Assembly (NCBI GenBank): GCA_945787335.1
Contig: CALZHR010000021.1
Location: forward strand, 1 to 63,131
From: an uncultured Desulfuromonadales bacterium
GTDB lineage: Bacteria > Desulfobacterota > Desulfuromonadia > Desulfuromonadales > Geopsychrobacteraceae
Direction of reading: 5' to 3'
Length of the DNA: 63,131 nt
In this document: positions 55,233-62,764 of the stretch, one piece after another
How positions within the stretch are numbered: position 1 is the stretch's first letter
Layout: each line of letters starts with the position of its first letter
Position numbers and translations under genes: made by a program
The notes under the pieces: generated by a model
Database searches by the model: none
Seen by the model: only the letters and a program-made list of their open reading frames with translations
Told to the model about the DNA's origin: nothing

Positions 55233-55599
55233 TAGCGTTGTAAAAATTGGCATCATGTCCAGAGAAGACTACAAGCATAGAACAATAGCGATTGCCAAAG
55301 GGGAGTATGTCCCCCACGGTGACGAACCGAAGATCTGGTTCGAGTCCTTACAATCCATGGCCCAGGTCCTTAACAGTGACAACCAGAAGCTGCTGCAGGT
55401 CATCTTGGAAAAGCACCCTCAATCGCTCAAAGAACTTGAGGAGCTAACGGGAAGATCAGTTAGTAATCTTTCCAGGACCCTAAAGACTATGGCTCGCTAT
55501 GGGATCGTTGAACTTGAAAAAAATCGGCGTAGAATCGTGCCAAGGGTTAAGGCCTCTGACTTTCGAGTTGAATTTGGCATAAAGCGGCAAATGCATTGA
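55225..55599 (+). CDS. HTH antitoxin/regulator (TumA-like)
   Basis: A 124-residue protein with a C-terminal winged-helix (LKELEELTGRSVSNLSRTLKTMARYGIVEL at about 65-100). It follows the TumE-like gene with an eight-base overlap, the order seen in TumE-TumA pairs. It most likely binds both the toxin and the palindrome at 54844-54862. Confidence 0.68.
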   Translation: MPDSVVKIGIMSREDYKHRTIAIAKGEYVPHGDEPKIWFESLQSMAQVLNSDNQKLLQVILEKHPQSLKELEELTGRSVSNLSRTLKTMARYGIVELEKNRRRIVPRVKASDFRVEFGIKRQMH

Positions 55600-55647
55600 A
55601 ACTGATAGAGCTTATTCTTGCACTTTTGGGCAGAGAAAGGACTTGCT

Positions 55648-56229
55648 GTGGCAAAGAAGCTTCGTAGGCTGTATCAGTTAAAAATCGGACTAAAGGGCTC
55701 AAAACCTCCAATCTGGAGACGCTTTTTAACTGTAGATACCATCAGGCTAGATGAGCTACACATGCTGTTACAAGTAGTTATGGGATGGACAGACTCTCAC
55801 CTTCACCAATTCACCTGTCGGGGTACTTTCTATGGAGGACCTGATCCGGAATATGATCTTATGGACATGGAAGTTCTCGACGAAACAAAATTCCGGTTAA
55901 ACCAGCTATTGAAAAACGAAAAAGAATCCATTGGGTATGAATACGATTTCGGTGATGGGTGGGATCACAAAATTACACTTGAAAAAAATCTACCTTTTGA
56001 TTCCGAACAGACAATTCCTGTGTGTGTCAAAGCCAAAGGAGCCTGCCCTCCCGAAGATGTTGGGGGTACGTGGGGATACTATGACTTTTTGGAGGCCTTG
56101 GAGGATAAAAATCACCCAGAGCATGAGTCGTACAAAGAATGGATTGGCGGAGGCTTCGATCCGCAAGCTTATGACATTGAGGAAGTCAACGACGCATTAA
56201 TTGAATTTCGTCGGACTTTCAATGATTAG
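55648..56229 (+). CDS. Plasmid pRiA4b ORF-3 family protein
   Basis: A 193-residue protein with the ORF-3 pattern: YQLKIGLKGSKPPIWRRF at the start, LLQVVMGWTDSHLHQF, YEYDFGDGWDHKI and CPPEDVGGTWGYYDFLEAL. The family is common on plasmids and islands, and its function is unknown. Start is GTG with AGAAAGGA six bases upstream. Confidence 0.85.
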   Translation: MAKKLRRLYQLKIGLKGSKPPIWRRFLTVDTIRLDELHMLLQVVMGWTDSHLHQFTCRGTFYGGPDPEYDLMDMEVLDETKFRLNQLLKNEKESIGYEYDFGDGWDHKITLEKNLPFDSEQTIPVCVKAKGACPPEDVGGTWGYYDFLEALEDKNHPEHESYKEWIGGGFDPQAYDIEEVNDALIEFRRTFND

Positions 56230-56317
56230 AATTTTCTTTTGGCCGCAGGCAGGAGAAAGCAATTTCACCCCAAAAACACTAAATTGAGTCGTCAGCCGTT
56301 GCTGTCGGGAAGACCTC

Positions 56318-56337
56318 AAAAGTCGTGACTTAATCTC
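56318..56337 (+). repeat. Copy B of the four-copy intergenic motif
   Basis: CTCAAAAGTCGTGACTTAAT; differs from copy A at two of 20 positions. It contains AAGTC-GT-GACTT, a perfect 5-2-5 inverted repeat. Confidence 0.5.
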
Positions 56338-56438
56338 ACGCGCCAATATTTTTGGAACACTAACACAGCCTTTTGACAAAGCGGTAAATGCCCGCAATAC
56401 TGAATCCATATCAGTCAGAGCATGGAAAGGCAGACCGC

Positions 56439-57317
56439 ATGGATATCACGCTTCTCGATGGAGGTTTGGGGCAAGAACTGCTGGCACGTTCTGGGTCAGT
56501 ACCGACCGAGCTCTGGTCAACCCAGTTCTTGCTTGACCACCCAGAATTGGTGCGTGAGCTGCACCGCGATTACTTCTTAGCAGGTGCGGACATTGCGACC
56601 ACCAACAGCTACGCCATTCTTCGAGATCGTCTGAGTCCTTTTGGGCTTGAGCACCGCTTCGCCGAACTTCATCAGACCGCGTGTCAGCTGGCGGTTTCGG
56701 CCAGAGATGAGCACGGTCAGGGGCTGGTCGCGGGGTCCATGGGACCGTGCGGGCGGTCCTATCGTCCTGATCTTGCGCCTTCGATCGAGGAGGCCGCAGA
56801 GCTTTATGCTGAGATTGCAGCCATCCAAGAGCCTTATGTCGATATATTCCTTTGTGAAACTATGTCATCGGTGGCGCAGGCACGTGGTGCGTTGATGGGA
56901 GCAAGCTCGGGCCGGAGACCTGTCTGGCTTGCGGTGAGTATCGATGACGGGGAAGGTACGCGGCTCCGCTCCGGGGAGGCGATTACAGAGATACTGCCGC
57001 TGCTTTCGGAGTTTAATCTTGCCGCATTACTGATCAACTGCTCGCCCCCCGAGGCGGTGAATCAGGCGTTCCCCGCGTTGGCTGGTCAGGGTATTCCGAT
57101 GGGTGCTTACGCTAATGGATTTGTGGAAATCGCGCCGGATTACTTGCAGGAGGGTGCGACTGTCGATCATTTGCAGGCCCGCACCAATCTTGGGCCAGAG
57201 GTCTATGCAGATTTTGCCGAGGGCTGGATCAAGCAGGGTGCTACGATTATCGGGGGGTGTTGCGAGATCGGTCCGGCTCATATCGAGGAACTGGCAAAAC
57301 GCTTTAAACCGGGCTGA
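56439..57317 (+). CDS. Homocysteine S-methyltransferase family protein
   Basis: A 292-residue methyltransferase domain protein: DGGLGQELLARSG at the start and the zinc ligands, one Cys in LLINCSPPEA and the GGCCE pair near the end. It should transfer a methyl group to homocysteine from a donor such as S-methylmethionine or betaine; the donor cannot be told. It lacks cobalamin and folate domains. The chosen ATG has GGAAAGG upstream. Lies alone among unrelated accessory genes. Confidence 0.87.
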   Translation: MDITLLDGGLGQELLARSGSVPTELWSTQFLLDHPELVRELHRDYFLAGADIATTNSYAILRDRLSPFGLEHRFAELHQTACQLAVSARDEHGQGLVAGSMGPCGRSYRPDLAPSIEEAAELYAEIAAIQEPYVDIFLCETMSSVAQARGALMGASSGRRPVWLAVSIDDGEGTRLRSGEAITEILPLLSEFNLAALLINCSPPEAVNQAFPALAGQGIPMGAYANGFVEIAPDYLQEGATVDHLQARTNLGPEVYADFAEGWIKQGATIIGGCCEIGPAHIEELAKRFKPG

Positions 57318-57533
57318 AATAAAACATGGCAACTTAGCCAAGAGATATTTAGCGGTCTGGCTGTCTACGTAACTAAGCGAAAGATGTAAATTTTGCCAGC
57401 AAGGACTTTCTCAAACCTTCTATCACAGCGAGATGAAGCGGCTTAAAGTCTCACCTATCGTGACTTGTCGGACTAACTGACGATCTCTGGTTAGTCTGGT
57501 TGAGCGACATGCAGCTGCCAGGCAAGGCGTGAA
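57318..57533. other. Gap with copy C of the motif and a hairpin
   Basis: Between convergent genes. Copy C, CTCACCTATCGTGACTTGTC, lies near 57450. GACTAAC (57471-57477) and GTTAGTC (57490-57496) form a 7-base hairpin that may terminate the minus-strand gene; no clear T run follows. Confidence 0.4.
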
Positions 57534-58262
57534 TCACGCGGAGAGGGCATCAGCAAGATCCCGCAGCAGTTGCGCACCGTCGCCACGCCATACGCTGCCG
57601 TGCATGCACGCAAGCGTCGTCGGGTTTGTCGAGGCAAGCCTTTCGATCATCCCGCGTGCATTTTTTGAGTGTGAAAAGTAATCCATCTTGTGGCGAAAAG
57701 CCTCGCTGGTTTCAAGAATGTCCGACTCTGTGACGGGTGGGAGTTTTGAGCCTCCCTGCGTGAACAGGTCGCCACAGAGCAGCGTTGCAGTATGCTCTTC
57801 GGCCAGAAATCCACATTCCCACGCATGGGGCAGGTGTGGCGTGTCGAACCAGCGCACCGAGTGCTTACCGAGGGTGAGTAACTCGGCATCGGCTAAAGCG
57901 CGGGGCATCCGATCGGCGAGGTCGCCGATCGACACCATGGCAGCCACAGTGCCGCACAGCGGTGCAGACTGTGGTGCTGCTTCAAGCCATTCGTTGAGCG
58001 AGCCGCATTCATCTGCTTCAACATGGGAAAACGCGATGTAGCGGAGCCTCTCGACCGGCAAGACGCTCGCCACCGCTTCGCGAACCAGAGGAAACATCTT
58101 TCTCAGGCCGGTATGAAAGAGCAAAGGTTCATCATCCACGATGAGGTACTGATTGAAGGAAAACCCGCCTGCTCCTGGAATCTTGACCGGCGTGTTAATG
58201 CGATAAATCCCATCGGAAACCTCATGCACATTCGTCCCTGACTCCCTGTTCGTGACTGACAT
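57534..58262 (-). CDS. Metallo-beta-lactamase fold protein with diiron-type ligands
   Basis: A 242-residue protein with H80-X-E82-X-D84 (FSHVEADECG), H146, D165 and H221, the ligand pattern of flavodiiron (ODP) proteins rather than the HXHXDH of classical hydrolases. It lacks the flavodoxin domain of full-length flavodiiron enzymes; a separate flavodoxin is encoded at 54133. Possible oxygen or NO reductase module or a sensor. GGAG seven bases upstream of the ATG. Confidence 0.83.
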   Translation of the reverse strand: MSVTNRESGTNVHEVSDGIYRINTPVKIPGAGGFSFNQYLIVDDEPLLFHTGLRKMFPLVREAVASVLPVERLRYIAFSHVEADECGSLNEWLEAAPQSAPLCGTVAAMVSIGDLADRMPRALADAELLTLGKHSVRWFDTPHLPHAWECGFLAEEHTATLLCGDLFTQGGSKLPPVTESDILETSEAFRHKMDYFSHSKNARGMIERLASTNPTTLACMHGSVWRGDGAQLLRDLADALSA

Positions 58263-58516
58263 CAGACTCTCCTCTCAAAGGGTTGAGTACTGAAAATTTT
58301 ATCACTAAAAATGGGCGTGGGTAGCCGGCGCGTGTTTGCGTTCTTGTCGCCCCGGACAAACAAGAAATGGTCACCCAGTCAGATCCATTAGGCCAATATT
58401 TTGTGGGGAAAAGAGCGCCTCAATGCCTCTATCATTCACGCGTCCGTTTTCGTCTCGGCAGTGGTTAGTTTTTGCACTATCTGTCCCCACCTTTAGGTTA
58501 TTCTCGCTGAAAGACT
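58263..58516. other. Intergenic stretch without recognised features
   Basis: 254 bases between two minus-strand genes; no convincing open frame, repeat or terminator was found. Confidence 0.4.
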
Positions 58517-59206
58517 TTACTGCATATCCCAAAATTCCGGCAGAAGTGCTAGAACGTCCTGCTCCGTCACATCGCGCCAGAGCAGATAGGCCGCCGCAAC
58601 GGCAAAACTGCAGCCACTGCGGATGTTGGTGCAGCAGAGGGCGTAGACCTGTGCCGCCAGGCGCTGCACAGCGTCGAGATGACCGGTCGGCACGGCTACG
58701 ATGATTTTATTGCTGCCGGATCGGCGCAGGGCCTGTACTGCCACCGTCATGGTAAAGCCGCTTGCCAGACCGTCATCGACTAAGATGGCTGTTTTATCCT
58801 TTAGCTCGGGAAAGGGGCGTCGGCCGCGAAACAGTTGCATGCGACGGCGGACTTTGGTGTACGTCTGCTGCTTCCCAGCGGCAATCTGCTCCGGGGAAAG
58901 GCCAAGATAGGGGAGCATCTTTTCATTCAGAGCCGCCGTCCCGTCCCAGGCGACGGCGCCGAATCCGGCCTCCGAGTTCCAGGGTAGGGTTATCTTGCTT
59001 ACCACTGCCAGATCGAGAGGACAGTCGAGACTTCGGGCGACCTCGGTCGCCACAGGGACGCCTCCCGCCGGAATGGCCAGCACCAGTGGCTTCTGCCGTC
59101 GCCACGGCTCCAGGAGCCCGCCTAGGATCTGTCCTGCGTGAGCTCGGTTTTGAAAGATCCCAGTCCGGTCGCGCAGTTCGGCAAGTTCATGAATATTGCG
59201 GTCCAT
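58517..59206 (-). CDS. Phosphoribosyltransferase family protein
   Basis: A 229-residue type I phosphoribosyltransferase-like protein with the PRPP loop AILVDDGLASGFTM and the fold start LVLAIPAGGVPVATEVA. This subgroup is often fused or linked to dienelactone-hydrolase-like domains and has no settled substrate. The ATG at 59206 is supported by AGAGGT; an upstream in-frame start would overlap that site. Confidence 0.83.
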   Translation of the reverse strand: MDRNIHELAELRDRTGIFQNRAHAGQILGGLLEPWRRQKPLVLAIPAGGVPVATEVARSLDCPLDLAVVSKITLPWNSEAGFGAVAWDGTAALNEKMLPYLGLSPEQIAAGKQQTYTKVRRRMQLFRGRRPFPELKDKTAILVDDGLASGFTMTVAVQALRRSGSNKIIVAVPTGHLDAVQRLAAQVYALCCTNIRSGCSFAVAAAYLLWRDVTEQDVLALLPEFWDMQ

Positions 59207-59490
59207 ATGTGTACCTCTGTAGACCAGTTTACCACTCCTTGGCATAATGCCTGGCCGCCGGCACTGACACTGAGCGGTTAGAGCTCGAAGGGGAAAAGGG
59301 GATAGGCTGCTTTTAGCCCATGTAGAATTTTGAACTCAAGTATTGTGAGTTTTTGAAGGGCCGCCACCTCTGTCAGACAGGGGGGGTGTTTCATAACAGG
59401 TGGCGGGTTACACGCAATGATGCCCGGCTGGTTTCACATCATAATGGCTGGACGCATTGGGCAATAATATGCATCCAGCAGGAATTCAGC
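59207..59490. other. Gap containing copy D and the right transposon-like end
   Basis: Copy D of the motif, ACTCAAGTATTGTGAGTTTT, is near 59332. It is followed at 59381-59446 by repeats that are the inverted counterpart of those at 53013-53072. No gene. Confidence 0.5.
59381..59446 (-). repeat. Right transposon-like end, inverted relative to the left set
   Basis: GGGGGGTGTTTC (59381), GGTGGCGGGTTACAC (59399) and CCGGCTGGTTTCAC (near 59424) are spaced about 19-24 bases and, read on the minus strand, align with the left set including the ATTATGATG and CCTGTC-GACAG segments. Overall similarity is roughly two thirds of positions by eye. Confidence 0.55.
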
Positions 59491-59946
59491 TCACTCAGGG
59501 AGTTTTTCCCCAGAGCCTCCAGCTTCAGCCGGTAGATCCTTGAACTTGGGCAGGCCATCCTGCATCGGATGAACTGTCTCCTGATAGTGCACATGGAAGC
59601 CGGGAACAAAAGAGAATCCCTTGATGATTGCTGCCGGAACATCGACGACCCCCATAGTCGGGTGTTCGATAAAGACATGACCGCCACAGGTCTTGCACCA
59701 CTTGCGCGCACTTGTCCCGGGTAGGTTGTTGGCAGCGCTGAGCTTGTCGAAGGAGGCGATATTCTCTGCACCTCTGGTGATCTTGAAGCGTTCCGGTTGC
59801 CACAACGTGAAGGCATTGACCTGGCCGGCTGACCAGTGCCGGCAGGACGCGCAATGGCAATAGGCCATCGCCTCCGGATCGCCTGTTAAGCTAAATTCAA
59901 CCGTTCCGCAAAAACAGCTGCCACGATAGCCTGTTGCTTGAGTCAT
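59491..59946 (-). CDS. GFA/CENP-V domain protein
   Basis: A 151-residue zinc protein with C11-X-C13, C30-X-C32-X2-C35 and a later CX2C (WCKTCGG). The family includes glutathione-dependent formaldehyde-activating enzymes, but many members have no assigned role. Third gene of the cupin-nitrilase-GFA operon, 26 bases after nitrilase, with AGGAGA before the ATG. Confidence 0.86.
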   Translation of the reverse strand: MTQATGYRGSCFCGTVEFSLTGDPEAMAYCHCASCRHWSAGQVNAFTLWQPERFKITRGAENIASFDKLSAANNLPGTSARKWCKTCGGHVFIEHPTMGVVDVPAAIIKGFSFVPGFHVHYQETVHPMQDGLPKFKDLPAEAGGSGEKLPE

Positions 59947-59972
59947 GCTGGTCTCCTGATGACGGTCAGGCC

Positions 59973-60923
59973 CTAAAAGCCTGATTCGTCGGTAAAATTA
60001 ACCGGTGATTGTGCTCCGTTGTTCACCTGCAGGGTGAAAATGTCGGGGCGTGAGTAATGCCCGACAATGTCCAGCGCCCGTTTGGCGTCAGCGACTTTTT
60101 TCAGATTGATCTCAGCGTAGAGAATTCCGGTCTCTTTGTTCAGCGGTCCGGCGACAATCTCTCCGCCGGGCGCAATGACCACCGAATCCCCCGGATTCAC
60201 CCATTCCTCAGGGTCGGGGTAAAGGCGTGATTTCTCCGGGAAGTCGGCGGGGAAGTCGCTGCCGCGCAGCAGATTGCCACAACCGACAACCCAGCAACGC
60301 GCCTCGCGGGCAATATGTTGCAGGCTGCCGATCCAGCCGGCGCCGCTGTCATAGGTCGGCGCGATGTAAATCTCTACCCCCTGGGCATACAGGGCATACC
60401 TGGCCAGGGGCATGAAGTTCTCCCAGCACACCAGGGTGCCGATCCGGCCGGCCGGCGTCTCGACAACCTTCAGTCCGGTTGCATCCCCGAACCCCCAGAC
60501 CATCCGCTCCGGGTTGGTCGGCATCAGCTTGCGGTGTTTGTTCAATAAGCGACCCTCGGGGCCGATGACAACGACGCTGTTATAAAGGGTCGCCTGACTG
60601 AGTTGAGTCTCCCTTTCCTCGATCCCGCAGACAATTGTTACCTTGTGCCGGCGCGCGGATTCGTAAAGCGGGGTCAGATCCCCGGCGTCGATGCGGACCG
60701 CATTGCCAAGCAGTCGGGCATGCAATTCCTCTGCGAGCCCCCAGTCGGTGCCCGGTCGCAGGCGCCATATCCAGGTCGGGTAGCCGGGTATGAAGGCTTC
60801 AGAAAAAATAATCAGATCGGCCCCGGCAGCAGCGGCTTCCGCTGTCAGCTCGACAGCCAGGGCAATGGTCTGCTGCTTGTCGAGGAAGACCGGTGCGCTT
60901 TGAACAACCGCAAGCTTGCTCAT
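59973..60923 (-). CDS. Nitrilase
   Basis: A 316-residue carbon-nitrogen hydrolase with the full triad: E42 (FSEAFIPGYP), K132 (NKHRKLMPT) and C166 (VCWENFMP). The CWENFMP form and the length indicate a true nitrilase (aromatic or arylaceto-nitrile type), converting nitriles to acids and ammonia. It lies between a cupin and a GFA protein in one operon under a c-di-GMP-type riboswitch. AGGAGA precedes the ATG. Confidence 0.9.
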   Translation of the reverse strand: MSKLAVVQSAPVFLDKQQTIALAVELTAEAAAAGADLIIFSEAFIPGYPTWIWRLRPGTDWGLAEELHARLLGNAVRIDAGDLTPLYESARRHKVTIVCGIEERETQLSQATLYNSVVVIGPEGRLLNKHRKLMPTNPERMVWGFGDATGLKVVETPAGRIGTLVCWENFMPLARYALYAQGVEIYIAPTYDSGAGWIGSLQHIAREARCWVVGCGNLLRGSDFPADFPEKSRLYPDPEEWVNPGDSVVIAPGGEIVAGPLNKETGILYAEINLKKVADAKRALDIVGHYSRPDIFTLQVNNGAQSPVNFTDESGF

Positions 60924-60952
60924 CTACTTTCTCCTGGGGTTCACAGCGTTGT

Positions 60953-61339
60953 TCAGCCCTGGATTTGGGCGGCGATATGCGCGATCACCAGGCCATGTTC
61001 GTGTTGTGGGCTGAAGAGAATCATCTCGGTGTCTTCGTCGGCTTTGACCGAATGTCCCGGAGGCCAGTAGAACAGGTCGTTTGCTGCTGTTATCTCCTGA
61101 TGGCCATCGGCAAAACTGACGGTTAATTTTCCTTGCAGAACATATCCCCAGTGCGGCGATTGGCAGAGGTCCCCTGCGAGTCCTTTCAGCAGGGGCGCGA
61201 TATCGGTCCCGGCGGCGAGAGAGAAATATTCGCCGCCGATTTTTCCGTAGCCGCTGGCGTCGCCAAAATCTGGAAGCTGACGGGCCGTTGCACCAGGGAC
61301 ATCGATTTTGATCGGGACATCTTCCTTCGCGATACGCAT
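60953..61339 (-). CDS. Cupin domain protein
   Basis: A 128-residue single-domain cupin (SPHWGYVLQGKLTVSFADG, then YWPPGHSVKADEDTEMILF). Only some of the metal histidines are evident. First gene of the operon with nitrilase, 29 bases upstream of it. GGGAG precedes the ATG. Role unknown; small cupins near nitrilases may handle the product or protect the enzyme. Confidence 0.8.
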   Translation of the reverse strand: MRIAKEDVPIKIDVPGATARQLPDFGDASGYGKIGGEYFSLAAGTDIAPLLKGLAGDLCQSPHWGYVLQGKLTVSFADGHQEITAANDLFYWPPGHSVKADEDTEMILFSPQHEHGLVIAHIAAQIQG

Positions 61340-61429
61340 AAGTTTCGCTCCCGGCTAAATGTAAATGGGTGAGAGGGGTGGCAAATATTGGGGGGTAACG
61401 GCTTTTTAACCTTTCGCCGGTTGCCCCAA

Positions 61430-61470
61430 CAAAAATGCCGAACTCACCGCAGGTGTGTACACCCTTCGGC
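61430..61470 (-). terminator. Riboswitch-controlled intrinsic terminator
   Basis: On the minus strand GCCGAA (61465-61470) pairs with TTCGGC (61437-61442) followed by ATTTTTGTT. The 5' arm is also the 3' end of the aptamer, so ligand binding should prevent the terminator: an ON switch. It ends about 90 bases before the cupin start codon. Confidence 0.75.
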
Positions 61471-61552
61471 AGCTCGGCGATCTTTGTTGGTGGAGGAATA
61501 AGATCCGTGGCTTTCCGTCCCTGCTTTTCAGCAGGTTTGGCGTTTCGTGGCC
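61462..61552 (-). ncRNA. GEMM-I (cyclic dinucleotide) riboswitch aptamer
   Basis: The minus strand has the GEMM-I layout: ACGCCAAACC, then a CCTGCT-GAAA-AGCAGG hairpin with a GNRA loop, GGACGGAAAGCCACGG, a second helix GATCTT/AAGATC, and GCCGAGCTGCCG at the end. In the numbering of the Vc2 aptamer the guanine at 20 and A47 are kept, so c-di-GMP is the likely ligand, while the 21-46 pair is C-G in place of G-C. It precedes a terminator and the cupin-nitrilase-GFA operon. Confidence 0.82.
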
Positions 61553-61672
61553 TTGCTCCTAACAAGGCTATCAGTGATTGCTGACCTGTCAAGTCGACAA
61601 TTGCTGAGGCATCCTCTCACCTGCTGAAGAGGCGAGCACGCTCTGCTGCCCCCTTGGTCTAGCCCGGCCCGG

Positions 61673-62734
61673 TTACGAGTCCGCCAGGATTTCCAGCTCG
61701 CGCGAATGCCAGGAGAGGACGGCGGTTTTCCGGTGCATGCGTTCGGCCAGCAGCGGAAAGTCGCTGCAGATCACCGTCGCGGCGTAATCGCCGAGAAAGC
61801 GCGATTTGAGTTCGGCGCGTGCCCGGTCGACCCCGATTTCATCGTAGGGGGCCGCGGCGAACAGCAGGAAGCCGTCATTGGGGATGCGTCCGGCCTGCAT
61901 GTTCGCTTCGATGATCCCGGCGGCTTTGCGGATCGGGTCGGCCAGATCGGGGCTGTAGGGGCCGATAATCAACGCCAGGTTGGGGGTGTGCAGAAAGTCG
62001 AAGCCGCGGCCGAGGCAGATCATCCATTCCCGGTGCTCGATTTCCAGCAGCCGGCAGCTGTTGCGCACCTGGGCGATCCATTGCAGGTTGCCCTGCAGCA
62101 GTCGCAGCAGGTCGTAATGCATCTGATCCGGCATGTCGGGGTAGAGGGCTGTCAGCCGCTGACCGAGGCTGGGGTACTGCTCCTCGGTGATTAGCGCCAG
62201 GTCGAGCTGCTGGTCGTCGACGCCATGCAGCAGCAGGGCATCCTCATCGGTCTCGAAACCGCAGATCAACGGATAGACGGTGCCGCGGCGGTGGCCGAAG
62301 ATCTGCTCCGCCTGTCGCTTGATGTCGCGGGTATGGGCTATGGCCGCCGCAGTGTCGTAGCCGAAGCCGGCACAGCCGCGCTGGGCTTCCCCCTTGGAGA
62401 AGTGATAGGTGATCAGGATCAGCACCCGGCGTCCGTCGGTGACCATGCGCTGCACATGGCTGGCGAGGACTTCTCCCAGGTGCGGCCAGCCGAGGTCGAA
62501 CATCCCGCCGAGATTGCGGAACGGCTGGATGATGCCGGGCGGCGTGTTGGTGACCACCGGGATGTTGATCCGGCCGTCCATGCACTTGAGAACCACGATC
62601 GCCGTCGGATGGCAGGCGCGGTAGTGCTCGCGCGCCAGGCTGGCCTCCGGGCTGCGGAACCCGGTGGTGTGGCGCCTGGCCAACTCTAACAGCCAGTCGA
62701 TACGTTCATTGATCGGCTGGTGGTGAATCGTCAT
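61673..62734 (-). CDS. CsoSCA-like beta-carbonic anhydrase-related protein
   Basis: A 353-residue protein. C51-M-D53-G-R55 (LKCMDGRINI) gives the zinc cysteine and Asp-Arg dyad of beta-carbonic anhydrases, and H111 with C121 (YHFSKGEAQRGC) supply the other ligands at spacing close to that of carboxysomal CsoSCA. No carboxysome genes adjoin. It probably interconverts CO2 and bicarbonate, though the second half (about 180-350) is unassigned. AGAGGAAA precedes the ATG. Confidence 0.65.
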   Translation of the reverse strand: MTIHHQPINERIDWLLELARRHTTGFRSPEASLAREHYRACHPTAIVVLKCMDGRINIPVVTNTPPGIIQPFRNLGGMFDLGWPHLGEVLASHVQRMVTDGRRVLILITYHFSKGEAQRGCAGFGYDTAAAIAHTRDIKRQAEQIFGHRRGTVYPLICGFETDEDALLLHGVDDQQLDLALITEEQYPSLGQRLTALYPDMPDQMHYDLLRLLQGNLQWIAQVRNSCRLLEIEHREWMICLGRGFDFLHTPNLALIIGPYSPDLADPIRKAAGIIEANMQAGRIPNDGFLLFAAAPYDEIGVDRARAELKSRFLGDYAATVICSDFPLLAERMHRKTAVLSWHSRELEILADS

Positions 62735-62764
62735 GGTGTTTCCTCTCGGGCGGCGGGGAGGGCT

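Noticed and set aside
57471-57496. GACTAAC/GTTAGTC as a mini attC or attachment site
   Set aside because: Too short and each core has a mismatch to the integron consensus; a simple hairpin is sufficient.
54752-59352. The four-copy motif as integron attC sites
   Set aside because: The required RYYYAAC and GTTRRRY core sites are not present, the genes are in both orientations and no integrase is seen.
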